From Pedobacter panaciterrae (GTDB lineage Bacteria; Bacteroidota; Bacteroidia; Sphingobacteriales; Sphingobacteriaceae), in assembly GCF_013204795.1 (NCBI RefSeq), contig NZ_JABMKW010000008.1, positions 186,001 through 250,000 on the forward strand: 64,000 bases of DNA, written 5' to 3'. A program made the position numbers and the translations under genes. Below are positions 15,737 to 24,919 of this stretch, piece by piece (within the stretch, counting starts at the first letter, position 1; each line of letters opens with the position of its first letter). The notes under the pieces were generated by a model. The model made no database searches. It saw nothing but the letters and a program-made list of their open reading frames with translations, and was not told the DNA's origin.

Positions 15737-16894
15737 ATGAGGGAAGGGAAGCAAATAATTCATATGGATCAGGACGCATTTTTTGTGTCTGTAGAGTTAA
15801 AAAAGGATAGTAGTCTTATTGGAAAACCCGTAATTATTGGCGGCATGTCGGATCGTGGAGTAGTAACTTCATGTAGCTATGAGGCCCGAAAATTTGGGGT
15901 ACATGCGGCGATGCCAGCCAGAATGGCAAAGATGCTGTGTCCGCATGGGGTTTTTATTAAAGGCAGCATGGATGCTTATTCTAAAGCATCTCATGAAATT
16001 ACTGATATTATAAGGGAAAGGGCGCCGCTGTTTGAAAAAGCCAGTATTGATGAACATTATATAGATATGACGGGCATGGATAGGTTCCATGGTTGTATGA
16101 CTTATGCCCATGAACTTCGACAAGTTATTATGAAAGAATCGGGCTTACCAATTTCTTTTGGGTTGTCGGTAAATAAAACGGTTTCCAAAATGGCAACTAA
16201 CGAATGTAAGCCAAGCGGGGAGAAGAATGTTGAAGCATCGGGTGTACAACCTTTTTTAAATCCTCTTTCAATCAGGAAAATTCCGGGACTGGGAGAAAAG
16301 ACCTTTGTAAAACTCAGTGATATGGGCATCAAGAAGATTCATACACTGGCCCAGATCCATCCGGATCAGATGAATATGCTGATGGGGAAAAATGGGTTAT
16401 CGCTGCTTCAAAGAGCCAAAGGGATAGACAATAGTCCGGTAGTTCCATATGCCGAGCAGAAGAGCATTGGCACACAGTGCACATTTAAAGCAGATACTAT
16501 AGATATAAATATGATCAATAACCTGCTTACTTCGATGGTAATGGATATTGCATTTCAGCTGAGAGAAAAAAAGAAACTTGCGGCCTGCATTACTGTAACG
16601 ATCAGGTATTCTAATTTCGAAGATGTTACCAGGCAGGCATCTATCCCTTACACTGCACTAGATAATACACTTATTCAAAAAGCAAAGGAACTTTTTAAAC
16701 AGGTATATACCAAGAGGATGTTATTACGACTTGTTGGTGTGCGTTTGTCTAGTCTGGTAAACGGATTTGAACAAATTGATATGTATAGTGAATCGCAGGA
16801 ACAATATAGCCTGGTGCAGGCAATGGACAGGATTCGCAAGCGATTTGGAGAAAAGGCAGTAACAAGGGCATCTGTGTTGAATATTGAATTATAA
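15737..16894 (+). CDS. dinB: DNA polymerase IV (Y-family)
   Basis: Translesion DNA polymerase of 385 residues. The palm has the metal-binding Asp at 11 (HMDQDAFFVSVE) and the catalytic pair Asp105-Glu106 (KASIDEHYIDM). CSYEARKFGVHAAMP is the fingers block, GLSVNKTVSKMATNECKPSG the palm/thumb join, and IPGLGEKTFVKLSDMGI the helix-hairpin-helix of the thumb. A little-finger domain occupies about 235-345. No C-terminal beta-clamp motif of the QLxLF type is obvious. The DnaE-type polymerase starts 3 bases after the stop, so the two are one operon, as in ImuB/DnaE2-like mutagenesis cassettes. Confidence 0.93.
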   Translation: MREGKQIIHMDQDAFFVSVELKKDSSLIGKPVIIGGMSDRGVVTSCSYEARKFGVHAAMPARMAKMLCPHGVFIKGSMDAYSKASHEITDIIRERAPLFEKASIDEHYIDMTGMDRFHGCMTYAHELRQVIMKESGLPISFGLSVNKTVSKMATNECKPSGEKNVEASGVQPFLNPLSIRKIPGLGEKTFVKLSDMGIKKIHTLAQIHPDQMNMLMGKNGLSLLQRAKGIDNSPVVPYAEQKSIGTQCTFKADTIDINMINNLLTSMVMDIAFQLREKKKLAACITVTIRYSNFEDVTRQASIPYTALDNTLIQKAKELFKQVYTKRMLLRLVGVRLSSLVNGFEQIDMYSESQEQYSLVQAMDRIRKRFGEKAVTRASVLNIEL

Positions 16895-16897
16895 GCC

Positions 16898-19849
16898 ATG
16901 TACCTGAACGTTCATTCTCAATATAGCTTGCGTTATGGCACTATGTCTATCGAAAAGCTCATAAAGGAAGCCACTTCTCGAGGGGTTACGCAGATGGTGC
17001 TTACAGATATCAATAACTCAACGGGGATCATGGAGTTTATGAGAGCATGTAATAAGAGCGGTATTAAGCCCATTGGAGGTGTTGAATTTAGACGAAATAA
17101 GCAATTACTTTATATTGGGGTTGCCAAGGATAAGGAAGGGATGAAGGAGTTAAATGATTTCCTGACTGAGCATAATCTGGAACAGAAAGAGCTGCCCGAT
17201 AAGGTAAAACCCTTTAAAAATGCAGTTGTAATTTACCCCTATGCAGGTGATAATGTAACGGAACCATTAGGCGAAAATGAATATCTGGGGATTCGCTATG
17301 ATGAGCTGCATAGCTTGCACGGCAAGGAGATCAATCATATAAAAGATAAATTACTTGCATTACAACCTGTTTTTGTGGCCGACAGGCTCGAATACCGCTT
17401 ACATGAGTACTTGAGAGGGGTAGATTTGAATACGCTGCTTACGATGATTGGGCCTGAAGATAAATGCAGTAGTACCGATATATTTCTGCCCGCAGGGGAG
17501 CTGGAAGCTAGATTTAGTAAATATACTTTCATTCTAGACAATACACGGAAACTGATGGATAGCTGCAGGATGAATTATGCGGAGGGGAAAGTGCACCTGA
17601 ACCGTAAAACCTTTACCGGGAGTAAGAATGATGATAAAGCACTGCTTGAAAAGCTGGCAATGGGAGGTCTGATTTATCGTTATGGAAAGAACAATAAGGA
17701 GGCACTGAAAAAAGTAGAGAACGAACTGAAGGTAATTAATGACCTGGGGTATTGTGCCTATTTCTTAATCACCTGGGATATTATTCGTTATTCCATGTCT
17801 AAGGGTTATTATCATGTAGGCAGGGGCTCAGGAGCTAATAGTGCCGTGGCTTTTTGTTTGCGTATCACTGACGTAGATCCGCTGGAACTCGATTTGTATT
17901 TTGAGCGGTTTCTGAATGCACAACGTACCTCGCCTCCGGATTTTGACATTGATTATTCCTGGGATGAGCGTGAAGATGTGCAGGATTATATTTTTAAGCG
18001 TTACGGAAAAGACCATACTGCGCTGCTAGGCACGATGAGTACCTTTAAAGACCGCTCCATTATTCGTGAGATTGGTAAAGTAATGGGCCTGCCAAAAGCT
18101 GAGATTGAGGGCTTTACAGATCCGGCTAAAGCAACGGAAAACAGAAACAATCCTACTTTTGAAAAGATTAACGCCATATACGAAATGATGAAGGAGATGC
18201 CCAATCAAAGAAGTATTCATGCTGGTGGCGTACTGATTTCGGAAGAACCGATTACTTATTACACTGCATTGGATTTACCACCCAAAGGAATGCCCACTGT
18301 ACAATGGGATATGTACGAGGCGGAGGTGATTGGTTACGATAAATACGATATACTAAGCCAAAGAGGGATAGGGCATATCAAAGAAGCAGTGAGGCTGGTG
18401 GAGGAAAATCAGCAATATAAAATAGATATCCATCAGGTAAAGACGTTTATGAACGATGCTAACCTGAATAACAAGTTAAAATCTGGCAATAGCATTGGTT
18501 GTTTTTACATCGAATCGCCGGCAATGCGGCAATTGCTTACCAAGCTGGGCTGCGAGAATTACCTGACATTGGTTGCGGCCAGCAGTATTATTAGACCTGG
18601 GGTTGCACAATCAGGTATGATGAAGGCTTACATTCAGAATTTTCATAAACCAGATGCTGTAGAATACCTGCATCCGGTAATGAAGGAACAACTGGAAGAT
18701 ACTTTTGGGGTAATGGTTTATCAGGAAGATGTGATTAAGATCTGTATTCATTATGCGGGGATGGATGGTACGGATGCAGACATTTTGAGACGGGGGATGA
18801 GTGGGAAATATCGCTCGAAAATAGAATTCAATAAGCTGGTAGAAAAGTTTCATGAAGGAGCAAAGGCATTGGGCAGGCCACAGGCCATTACGGCCGAGGT
18901 ATGGAGACAGGTATTCTCTTTTGCGGGTTATAGTTTCTCTAAAGCACATTCAGCGAGTTTTGCAGTAGAAAGTTATCAGAGTTTACATTTAAAAACCTAC
19001 TATCCCCGGGAGTTTATGGTTGCGGTGCTGAATAATTACGGCGGGTTTTATACGCGTTGGTTGTATGTTCATGAATTGCAAAAAGCGGGTGCAAAGGTGC
19101 ATTTGCCATGTGTAAATGTAAGTACTTCTGGAGTGTCCATTAAAGGGAATGATGCCTACCTGGGGCTTATTGGTATACAGGGACTTGAGAATAGATTTAT
19201 AGAATTAATTCCCGATGAGGTTAAGCGAAATGGTGCATTTATTGATCTGGAGGATTTTGTAAAACGTACTGGGATGGGACTGGAACAGGTAATCATTTTA
19301 ATTAGGGTGGCAGCTTTAAGGTTTACAGGTAAGAGTAAGAAAACTTTGTTGTGGGAGGTGCATATGATGTTGGGTGGTAAAGTTAAGCCTGTTAATCATG
19401 CAGAACTTTTTCATTTGGAAAGTAAACATTATATGCTGCCAGAGCTGATTAATACCAAGCTTGAAGATGCCTATCATGAGCTGGAACTGCTTGGGTTTCC
19501 TTTGTCGCTTTCTATGTTTGATCTATTGAAAACCCCATACAGAGGAGATGTGTGCACAGACAACCTGATTCAATATGTTGGACAAACGGTAAAAATGGTG
19601 GGATTGTATGTTTGTGAAAAGACTGTGCATACGAAAAACAACAAGAAAATGTGGTTTGGTACTTTTCTGGACGCAGATGGAAATTTCTTTGATACTACAC
19701 ATTTTCCCAACAGCACGCCTACTTATCCTTTTAGAGGAAAAGGTTGCTACCTGATATTGGGTAAAGTAGTGGAGGATTTCGGTTTTCCAAGTGTTGAGGT
19801 AATCAGGTTTGCAAAGCTACCTATTGTTCATAATCCTGTGATGGATTGA
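16898..19849 (+). CDS. DnaE-type DNA polymerase III alpha subunit (accessory, DnaE2-like)
   Basis: C-family polymerase of 983 residues, shorter than replicative DnaE (about 1160) and close to accessory DnaE2-type enzymes. The PHP domain (residues 1-200) starts LNVHSQYSLRYG but has LTDINN where active PHP domains have LTDHGN, so a metal ligand is missing. The polymerase core has GRGSGANSAVAF, the catalytic pair in PPDFDIDY and the third Asp in KYDIL. Helix-hairpin-helix and OB-fold (about 880-960, VGQTVKMVGLYV) regions follow. Coupled to polymerase IV by a 3-base gap, it probably takes part in damage-induced, error-prone synthesis rather than bulk replication. Confidence 0.88.
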   Translation: MYLNVHSQYSLRYGTMSIEKLIKEATSRGVTQMVLTDINNSTGIMEFMRACNKSGIKPIGGVEFRRNKQLLYIGVAKDKEGMKELNDFLTEHNLEQKELPDKVKPFKNAVVIYPYAGDNVTEPLGENEYLGIRYDELHSLHGKEINHIKDKLLALQPVFVADRLEYRLHEYLRGVDLNTLLTMIGPEDKCSSTDIFLPAGELEARFSKYTFILDNTRKLMDSCRMNYAEGKVHLNRKTFTGSKNDDKALLEKLAMGGLIYRYGKNNKEALKKVENELKVINDLGYCAYFLITWDIIRYSMSKGYYHVGRGSGANSAVAFCLRITDVDPLELDLYFERFLNAQRTSPPDFDIDYSWDEREDVQDYIFKRYGKDHTALLGTMSTFKDRSIIREIGKVMGLPKAEIEGFTDPAKATENRNNPTFEKINAIYEMMKEMPNQRSIHAGGVLISEEPITYYTALDLPPKGMPTVQWDMYEAEVIGYDKYDILSQRGIGHIKEAVRLVEENQQYKIDIHQVKTFMNDANLNNKLKSGNSIGCFYIESPAMRQLLTKLGCENYLTLVAASSIIRPGVAQSGMMKAYIQNFHKPDAVEYLHPVMKEQLEDTFGVMVYQEDVIKICIHYAGMDGTDADILRRGMSGKYRSKIEFNKLVEKFHEGAKALGRPQAITAEVWRQVFSFAGYSFSKAHSASFAVESYQSLHLKTYYPREFMVAVLNNYGGFYTRWLYVHELQKAGAKVHLPCVNVSTSGVSIKGNDAYLGLIGIQGLENRFIELIPDEVKRNGAFIDLEDFVKRTGMGLEQVIILIRVAALRFTGKSKKTLLWEVHMMLGGKVKPVNHAELFHLESKHYMLPELINTKLEDAYHELELLGFPLSLSMFDLLKTPYRGDVCTDNLIQYVGQTVKMVGLYVCEKTVHTKNNKKMWFGTFLDADGNFFDTTHFPNSTPTYPFRGKGCYLILGKVVEDFGFPSVEVIRFAKLPIVHNPVMD

Positions 19850-20165
19850 GCTTGATTAAATACAAAATTTGGAATTTTATTTTTTATGAGTCAAAATGCC
19901 AAACAAAAAATTGTCGAAAACTTAATAGCCGGAAAAAGTGCGGAATGTATAGTATTCTTTGTTTTTGAATCAAGAGAATAGGACTTTTGTTAATAGAATT
20001 GTGTGCCTAAATTGTAGTCTCATAAATAAATTTTTGTTTCGCACTTTTCGTTTTAATTATGTCTATTAAGATTTGTAGACATGCTTATATTTGGTTTTTA
20101 GGCATTGTTGTTCCTGCATCGAACAGCAATGCCTTCCTTAAAACAGTAACCCGAAAATTTATTTA
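19850..20165. other. Intergenic region with a possible gene remnant
   Basis: These 316 bases lie between the DnaE-like gene and the convergent transporter. A 31-codon frame from 19886 to 19981 starts convincingly (MSQNAKQKIVENLIAGKSAE) but stops soon after; it may be the stub of a deleted gene or a chance frame. The hairpin at 20100-20134 is listed separately. Nothing else is visible. Confidence 0.35.
20100..20134. terminator. Hairpin between convergent genes
   Basis: Arms AGGCATTGTTGTTC (20100-20113) and GAACAGCAATGCCT (20121-20134) pair over 14 bp with one G-U wobble around a 7-base loop. It lies 32 bases beyond the stop of the minus-strand transporter and could stop transcription from either side, though T-tracts are weak. 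Confidence 0.55.
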
Positions 20166-21464
20166 TCAACTGTCCTGATTTAGTTTCGAAGTCTTCTTTG
20201 TATCCTTCATAAAAATATACACCATCAGGGATATGAAAATACAGATGGTGATGTACCAGTAGTAATATTCTTCATGGTTCCAATCTTTTAATTGCAAAGC
20301 GATATATTCGGCTGATCCCCCGAAGATGGCAACAGTTAGCGCATAGGGTAATCCAACACCAAGGGCTCTAACCTGGGCTGGAAATAGTTCGGCTTTTACT
20401 ACTGCGTTGATACTGGTATAGCCACTAACAATAATTAATGCAATCATTAAAAGAAAAAACGCCTGCCACTGTGAGGTGGTGTGACTTAGCGTTGTAAGCA
20501 ATGGAACTGTGCATATGGTGCCTAATACACCAAAAGCAATGAGGAGTGGTCGCCTTCCTATTTTGTCGGACAATGCTCCGAATAAAGGCTGCAAACATGC
20601 AAAGATGAGTAGTGTTAAAAACGACATCAATGTAGATTGTTCTTTTGTCATGTGTACAGTATTGACAAGGAACTTTTGCATATAAGTTGTGTAGGTATAG
20701 AAGGCGAGGGTACCGCCTAGTGTTAATCCTATTACGGTAATTACCGCTTTGGGATGTTTTAATAATTCTTTTATAGTTCCTTTCTTTTCATTTCCGCGTT
20801 GCTTTTGGTTCTCGAATGCTTTTGTCTCATCGAGGTTTTTCCTAAGATAAAGTGCAACAATGGAAAGGATGGCACCGAATACAAATGGAATACGCCAACC
20901 CCATTCCTGAAGTTGAGTTTCAGATAGTAGTACTCTTTGCAGGATTAATTGAATAGCGAGGGCTAGTAATTGGCCCCCTATTAAAGTTACATATTGAAAA
21001 CTTGAGTAAAATCCGCGTCTGTTTTTGGTGGCCATTTCACTTAAATAGGTCGCAGATACGCCATACTCGCCACCAACACTTAAGCCTTGAAGCAATCTTG
21101 CGGTTAACAAAAGGATGGGTGCTATAATGCCAATGGTTTTATAGGTCGGCGTTAGGGCGATTAGAAAAGAACCCAGCGACATCAATAATACAGAAAGTGT
21201 CATGGATTGTTTACGACCAACGCGATCGGCAACGCGACCAAAAATATAGCCTCCAAGTGGGCGCATTAAAAAACCTAAAGCAAATATCCCTACGGTATTT
21301 ATTAACTGTACAGTGGGGTTTCCTTCAGGAAAAAAGGAGGCGGAAAAATAAATTGCAAAAGCAGAGTAGGCATACCAGTCGTACCATTCTACAAGATTAC
21401 CTATGGAGCCACCAAAAATGGCTTTTAGTCTTCTTGCCGAGATTTTATCATCATTTCCTTCCAT
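20166..21464 (-). CDS. MFS metabolite:proton symporter, KgtP (alpha-ketoglutarate) -like
   Basis: Twelve-helix transporter of the metabolite:H+ symporter subfamily. The blocks GNLVEWYDWYAY in helix 1, RPLGGYIFGRVADRVGRKQSM between helices 2 and 3, LLQGLSVGGEYGVSATYLSEMA in helix 4 and SSFQYVTLIGGQLLAL in helix 5 agree closely with my recollection of E. coli KgtP, including the FQYVT stretch. The substrate is therefore probably 2-oxoglutarate or a related dicarboxylate. I chose the start at 21464 (MEGNDDK); a start at 21485 adds seven residues. It is monocistronic and ends near a hairpin. Confidence 0.85.
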   Translation of the reverse strand: MEGNDDKISARRLKAIFGGSIGNLVEWYDWYAYSAFAIYFSASFFPEGNPTVQLINTVGIFALGFLMRPLGGYIFGRVADRVGRKQSMTLSVLLMSLGSFLIALTPTYKTIGIIAPILLLTARLLQGLSVGGEYGVSATYLSEMATKNRRGFYSSFQYVTLIGGQLLALAIQLILQRVLLSETQLQEWGWRIPFVFGAILSIVALYLRKNLDETKAFENQKQRGNEKKGTIKELLKHPKAVITVIGLTLGGTLAFYTYTTYMQKFLVNTVHMTKEQSTLMSFLTLLIFACLQPLFGALSDKIGRRPLLIAFGVLGTICTVPLLTTLSHTTSQWQAFFLLMIALIIVSGYTSINAVVKAELFPAQVRALGVGLPYALTVAIFGGSAEYIALQLKDWNHEEYYYWYITICIFISLMVYIFMKDTKKTSKLNQDS

Positions 21465-21600
21465 AGGTTTTATAGTTAAATGCAATTTATAGAGTTTGAT
21501 CTTTATATAGGCAAAAATGGATCAACTAAAAATTTTTAAAGGCGTATACAATATTTTGTTTCTAAATGCGTCTTTATATGGAGAGCGTTAATTTAGATAT

Positions 21601-21640
21601 ACAGGAATGGTCGGTAGGACCATTCCTGTTTTCTTTTTAT
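21601..21640 (+). terminator. Plus-strand terminator-like hairpin without an assigned gene
   Basis: Arms ACAGGAATGGTC (21601) and GACCATTCCTGT (ending 21629) form a perfect 12-bp stem with loop GGTAG, followed by TTTCTTTTTAT. No plus-strand gene ends upstream; the nearest is the divergent transporter. It could be an attenuator of a long leader for the genes at 21747 on, or the end of a small RNA starting near 21500. Confidence 0.5.
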
Positions 21641-21746
21641 AGCCTATCTAGTTGTAATATAATTGTAACTATATTCTATGGTTATTTGATGAACGAATTA
21701 ATTTGTATCTTGTATTGTTTATTTTTTATCTGTAAAGCAGTACGTT

Positions 21747-21938
21747 ATGAATCAAAAAGAAATCAAAGACGAGTATGTTAACGCAGTTAACAAGATCGAA
21801 ACCATTCTTAAATTCGATAAACATGTTTATCCTACAGCGACCGATTTTATTGGTCACCTTTTAAAACTATCTAAAAGCCATCATTTTGAAGTTTTAACAA
21901 AAGACGGCTCTAAACTGGAAGATGCTATTAATGGGTAA
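21747..21938 (+). CDS. Small hypothetical protein, 63 residues
   Basis: A compact charged protein starting MNQKEIKDEYVNAVNKIETI with a probable helix, a short YPTATDFIGHLLKLSKSHHFEV segment and a Gly end. Its stop codon TAA is followed directly by the ATG of the serine hydrolase gene, with no spacing, which suggests translational coupling and supports it being real. I do not recognise a family. It has no signal peptide, in contrast to its exported partner. Confidence 0.55.
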   Translation: MNQKEIKDEYVNAVNKIETILKFDKHVYPTATDFIGHLLKLSKSHHFEVLTKDGSKLEDAING

Positions 21939-23021
21939 ATGCCTTTGACAAGAGCTATAAACCTGGTAATACTTCTGTTCCTTGCAAACTGTGCTTCCGG
22001 ACAAATTAAAAAAGTTCAGGAGGTAGTTGATTCCTGTGTAAAACAGCGAAACTTTAACGGCGCAGTGCTAATTGCAAGGGGTGGGAAAATTGAGTATTTA
22101 AAATATACGGGAATAGCAGATAGGGTTAATGATATCAGGTATTCCGAAAATACAAGATTTCACATTTGGTCGTTAACCAAAACATTCACGGCTGTACTGA
22201 TCATGCAGCTCTATGAACAAAAAAGAATAAATTTAGATTCAACAATCTCTGTATATTATCCTGAATATAAGGGCGAAGCTGCAAGAAAAGTTACTATCAG
22301 GAATTTACTTACCTATAGTAGTGGAAGGTTTCATAGGGATATTAGTTCTCCGGAAATGATACATGAGGCTTATGATAAAACAATCTGGCCTCTGGATACT
22401 TTTATAAATAAATTCCTTTCAGAAAAATTAATAGATACGCCAGGTACTAAATTCAATTATAATAATGGCGACTTCATTATCCTGGGTAAAATAATAGAGA
22501 ATATTTATGGAAAAAGTTACCAGCAGGTGCTAAAAGAAAAAATATTATTGCCTTTAAAAATGTTTCATACAGATTACCTTCATCATGAGGACATCATAAA
22601 AGGCATAGATCATGGTTATTCAAATAGAGATTCAAGTGTAACAGATCTTTATATGCCAACAAATTATTATATGGATAATTTCTATTCTGCGGGAGCTATG
22701 TACTCAACGCCGCAGGATTTGCTGTTGTTTGATCAGGCAATTTTTAATCATAAAATATTAAAACCTGAGACGGTGGATGTAATGCTTAAGGGGGATGAAA
22801 AGCTTGGAGATGTTGCTTTTGGATTTTGGGTATACCCTAAGAAATTCGGAAATGTAAATACCATATTTGCTGAAAGGCAGGGAGCAGGGTACGGACATAA
22901 TGCGAACTGGGTACACCTTGTTGATAAAGATCTTACTTTTATTTTCTTATCCAATACGAACACGACTGATCTTAATAAGATGCGCCTAAAAGTAATTGCT
23001 GCTTATTTGGGCCAGAAATAG
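21939..23021 (+). CDS. Serine hydrolase, beta-lactamase/D-aminopeptidase fold
   Basis: Secreted 360-residue enzyme with signal peptide INLVILLFLANCASGQ (a lipobox-like ANC is present). The S-x-x-K motif is HIWSLTKTF, the Y-x-N motif is KFNYNNGDF, and GYGHNANWVH near residue 310 stands in the third motif position. It resembles the other serine hydrolase at 8221-9369 in fold, though the sequences are clearly different. The substrate could be a peptide, ester or cell-wall fragment. The gene follows a 63-residue protein without a gap and converges with thioredoxin, 14 bases apart. Confidence 0.86.
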   Translation: MPLTRAINLVILLFLANCASGQIKKVQEVVDSCVKQRNFNGAVLIARGGKIEYLKYTGIADRVNDIRYSENTRFHIWSLTKTFTAVLIMQLYEQKRINLDSTISVYYPEYKGEAARKVTIRNLLTYSSGRFHRDISSPEMIHEAYDKTIWPLDTFINKFLSEKLIDTPGTKFNYNNGDFIILGKIIENIYGKSYQQVLKEKILLPLKMFHTDYLHHEDIIKGIDHGYSNRDSSVTDLYMPTNYYMDNFYSAGAMYSTPQDLLLFDQAIFNHKILKPETVDVMLKGDEKLGDVAFGFWVYPKKFGNVNTIFAERQGAGYGHNANWVHLVDKDLTFIFLSNTNTTDLNKMRLKVIAAYLGQK

Positions 23022-23035
23022 ATGGTGTTTGGTGC

Positions 23036-23332
23036 CTAAGCGTATTGGTTGATGAGCTGCTGTAATTGCGTTGCCTGAACAACTCCAGATTGCCTCCAAA
23101 GAATTTTACCTTGTTTAAAGAGTATAAAAGTAGGTACACCTTGCACACCGTATGCGGCAGCAGCGGCTTGATTCTTGTCCACATCTATTTTTAGAATGGT
23201 TGCAGTCTCTCCAACTTGTTTTTTTAATGTGTCCAGAATGGGCGCCATAACTTTGCATGGGCCACACCATGTAGCATAAAAATCGACAAGTACCGGTTTA
23301 TCACCTTTAATGATTTCTGAGAATGTAGCCAT
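23036..23332 (-). CDS. trxA: Thioredoxin
   Basis: Cytosolic thiol-disulfide oxidoreductase of 98 residues, slightly short of the usual 105. The redox motif WCGPC is at residues 22-26 ([13 protein letters not shown]), the conserved Asp is in KPVLVDFYA, and the cis-proline loop is [11 protein letters not shown]. It would reduce cytosolic disulfides with electrons from thioredoxin reductase, which is not in this window. It is monocistronic. Confidence 0.94.
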   Translation of the reverse strand: MATFSEIIKGDKPVLVDFYATWCGPCKVMAPILDTLKKQVGETATILKIDVDKNQAAAAAYGVQGVPTFILFKQGKILWRQSGVVQATQLQQLINQYA

Positions 23333-23416
23333 AGTATTACTAGTTTAATGTTATGTTATTCTAAGCAACAAACAGAATGCCACATACCTGAGTGGGATTT
23401 CTAATATATAAATTGA

Positions 23417-23424
23417 TAGCTTTG
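23417..23424 (+). promoter_or_regulatory. -7 box before the DUF1684 gene
   Basis: TAGCTTTG matches TAnnTTTG exactly and lies 19 bases before the ATG at 23444. A -33 TTG at the right distance is not evident. Confidence 0.4.
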
Positions 23425-23443
23425 TAAACTAGATTTTAATGAT

Positions 23444-24052
23444 ATGATTAGATACTGCTTTATACTGTTTATGATGATTCAACTGAACAGTTTTGCACAA
23501 GATTATAAAACACAGATTGCAACGCACCGCGAAAATTACAAGGCAGATTTTTTGAAGGATACCCGTTCACCGCTAAAGGAAGGTGATCTAAAGAATTTAC
23601 ATTTTTTTGAAGCCGATAGTAACTATAGGATAAAAGCGAATGTAGAGCTTTTAATAAACGAAACATCATTCCAAATGCCAACCTACACAGGTACTAGCAG
23701 GGAATATATACGTTATGCAATTCTTAGTTTTAAATTAAATGGCGAACCCCAGAAGCTTACTATATATAAAAGCATTTCTTTATCGAAAATTGCCGAATAT
23801 AAGGATCATTTATTTCTGCCATTTACTGATGAAACCAACTCGGAGGAATCATACGGTGGTGGAAGGTATATTGACCTAAGCAGCCAGGATATTTCAGGAA
23901 ATTTTATTGAGGTCGATTTCAATAAGGCCTACAACCCTTATTGTGCTTATAGCGATGGCTATCAATGTCCTAAACCTCCGGCAGAAAATGACCTGAAACT
24001 TAAGGTTAAAGCTGGTGAAATGATATATACCGGAGATAAAAAACATAAATAA
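23444..24052 (+). CDS. DUF1684 family secreted protein
   Basis: A 202-residue exported protein with signal peptide FILFMMIQLNSFAQ. It carries the hallmark DUF1684 blocks: IATHRENYKADFLKDTRSPL, the middle FLPFTDETNSEESYGGGRYIDL, and the C-terminal VDFNKAYNPYCAYSDGYQCPKPPAEN. The family is widespread in Bacteroidota and Actinomycetota and is of unknown function; the strictly conserved Tyr, Asn, Pro and Cys positions hint at a binding or catalytic site. It is followed by a shared terminator with the convergent TPR gene. Confidence 0.9.
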   Translation: MIRYCFILFMMIQLNSFAQDYKTQIATHRENYKADFLKDTRSPLKEGDLKNLHFFEADSNYRIKANVELLINETSFQMPTYTGTSREYIRYAILSFKLNGEPQKLTIYKSISLSKIAEYKDHLFLPFTDETNSEESYGGGRYIDLSSQDISGNFIEVDFNKAYNPYCAYSDGYQCPKPPAENDLKLKVKAGEMIYTGDKKHK

Positions 24053-24073
24053 TTTCTTTTGATAGAATTAAAA

Positions 24074-24108
24074 ATCAGAGTTAGTTGATTTAATCAACTA
24101 ACTCTGAT
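24074..24108. terminator. Bidirectional terminator
   Basis: Arms ATCAGAGTTAGTTGATT and AATCAACTAACTCTGAT pair perfectly over 17 bp around a single T. The right arm overlaps the last codons of the convergent TPR gene (stop at 24098), so one sequence serves both as coding end and terminator. Confidence 0.75.
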
Positions 24109-24619
24109 AAGCATAAACCATATTTAGATTTGCTGTCTGCTTATCTTTAATACGCTTTAAATGATCTTGGAATAGTTCGTGCTCAGTTTGTGAGGCAGTT
24201 GCTAGCGCCGCTTGTTTGTAGTGCTCTTTTGCTGTAGCGAAGTCTTGTAATTCCTCAGCATTTAAGCCAAGGCTCTCATGAATGTGAGCTTTACAAACTC
24301 CTGGAACAGTTAATGCCTTTTTAGCTATGTTTTGAGCTAATTTATGCATTTTTAATGTGATCAACAGCTTTAGATAATGTTCATAAACATCAGGGAAATC
24401 AGCCTCCAGTTCTATGCACTTTTTATAATAGTAGCCGGCAGTTTGGTAATTTTTGAACTGATAATAATAAAAACTACCCAATTGATAATATGCTCTGGCA
24501 TACTCCGGATCTGAATTAACGATTTCATGAAAAAAGTGAAGCGCTTTTGGCAGCTCGCCATAATGAAGTTCTTCTATTGCCTGCAGATACTTTTCTTCTA
24601 CAGTGTATAAAATGTCCAT
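24098..24619 (-). CDS. TPR-repeat protein
   Basis: A 173-residue cytoplasmic protein built of about four tetratricopeptide repeats: ALHFFHEIVNSDPEYARAYYQLGSFYYYQ, then YQTAGYYYKKCIELEADFPDVYEHY, followed by two shorter repeats (HESLGLNAEELQDFATAKEHYKQA). The protein is predicted to be all-helical and would mediate protein-protein contacts. No enzymatic domain or signal peptide is present, and the partner cannot be told. It is monocistronic and converges on the DUF1684 gene. Confidence 0.82.
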   Translation of the reverse strand: MDILYTVEEKYLQAIEELHYGELPKALHFFHEIVNSDPEYARAYYQLGSFYYYQFKNYQTAGYYYKKCIELEADFPDVYEHYLKLLITLKMHKLAQNIAKKALTVPGVCKAHIHESLGLNAEELQDFATAKEHYKQAALATASQTEHELFQDHLKRIKDKQTANLNMVYAYQS

Positions 24620-24919
24620 AAGGATATATGTATGATTTGCTAAGGATTAAATAGCCATAGCAAATTGATTATAATAAAATAAATGATTTTTGTTTAGGTC
24701 TTAGCGTATTCTAGTTAAAACTAAAATCCATACCCAAGTCCATGAGCCAAGGAGACCGGCTAATGTTATTCTTTTGGATATATTTAAGACGTAGCATGAT
24801 TTTATTTTTTTACAAATGTAGTTAATTTTTTTTATTTAAAAACAGACTGCCATAGGGTTGTCAGTGGAGGTGGTTTTCTTTGTATAAGAAATGAGATTAA
24901 CCACTAAAAACCCTACATT

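Noticed and set aside
21685-21713. Promoter TTTG-N17-TATCTTGT before the 63-residue protein gene
   Set aside because: The -7 part has two mismatches to TAnnTTTG and gives little confidence.
24711-24826. Two tiny frames of about 28 codons, one on each strand
   Set aside because: Both are in the gap before the DinB-fold gene, have no family resemblance and no start signals; chance frames are likely.
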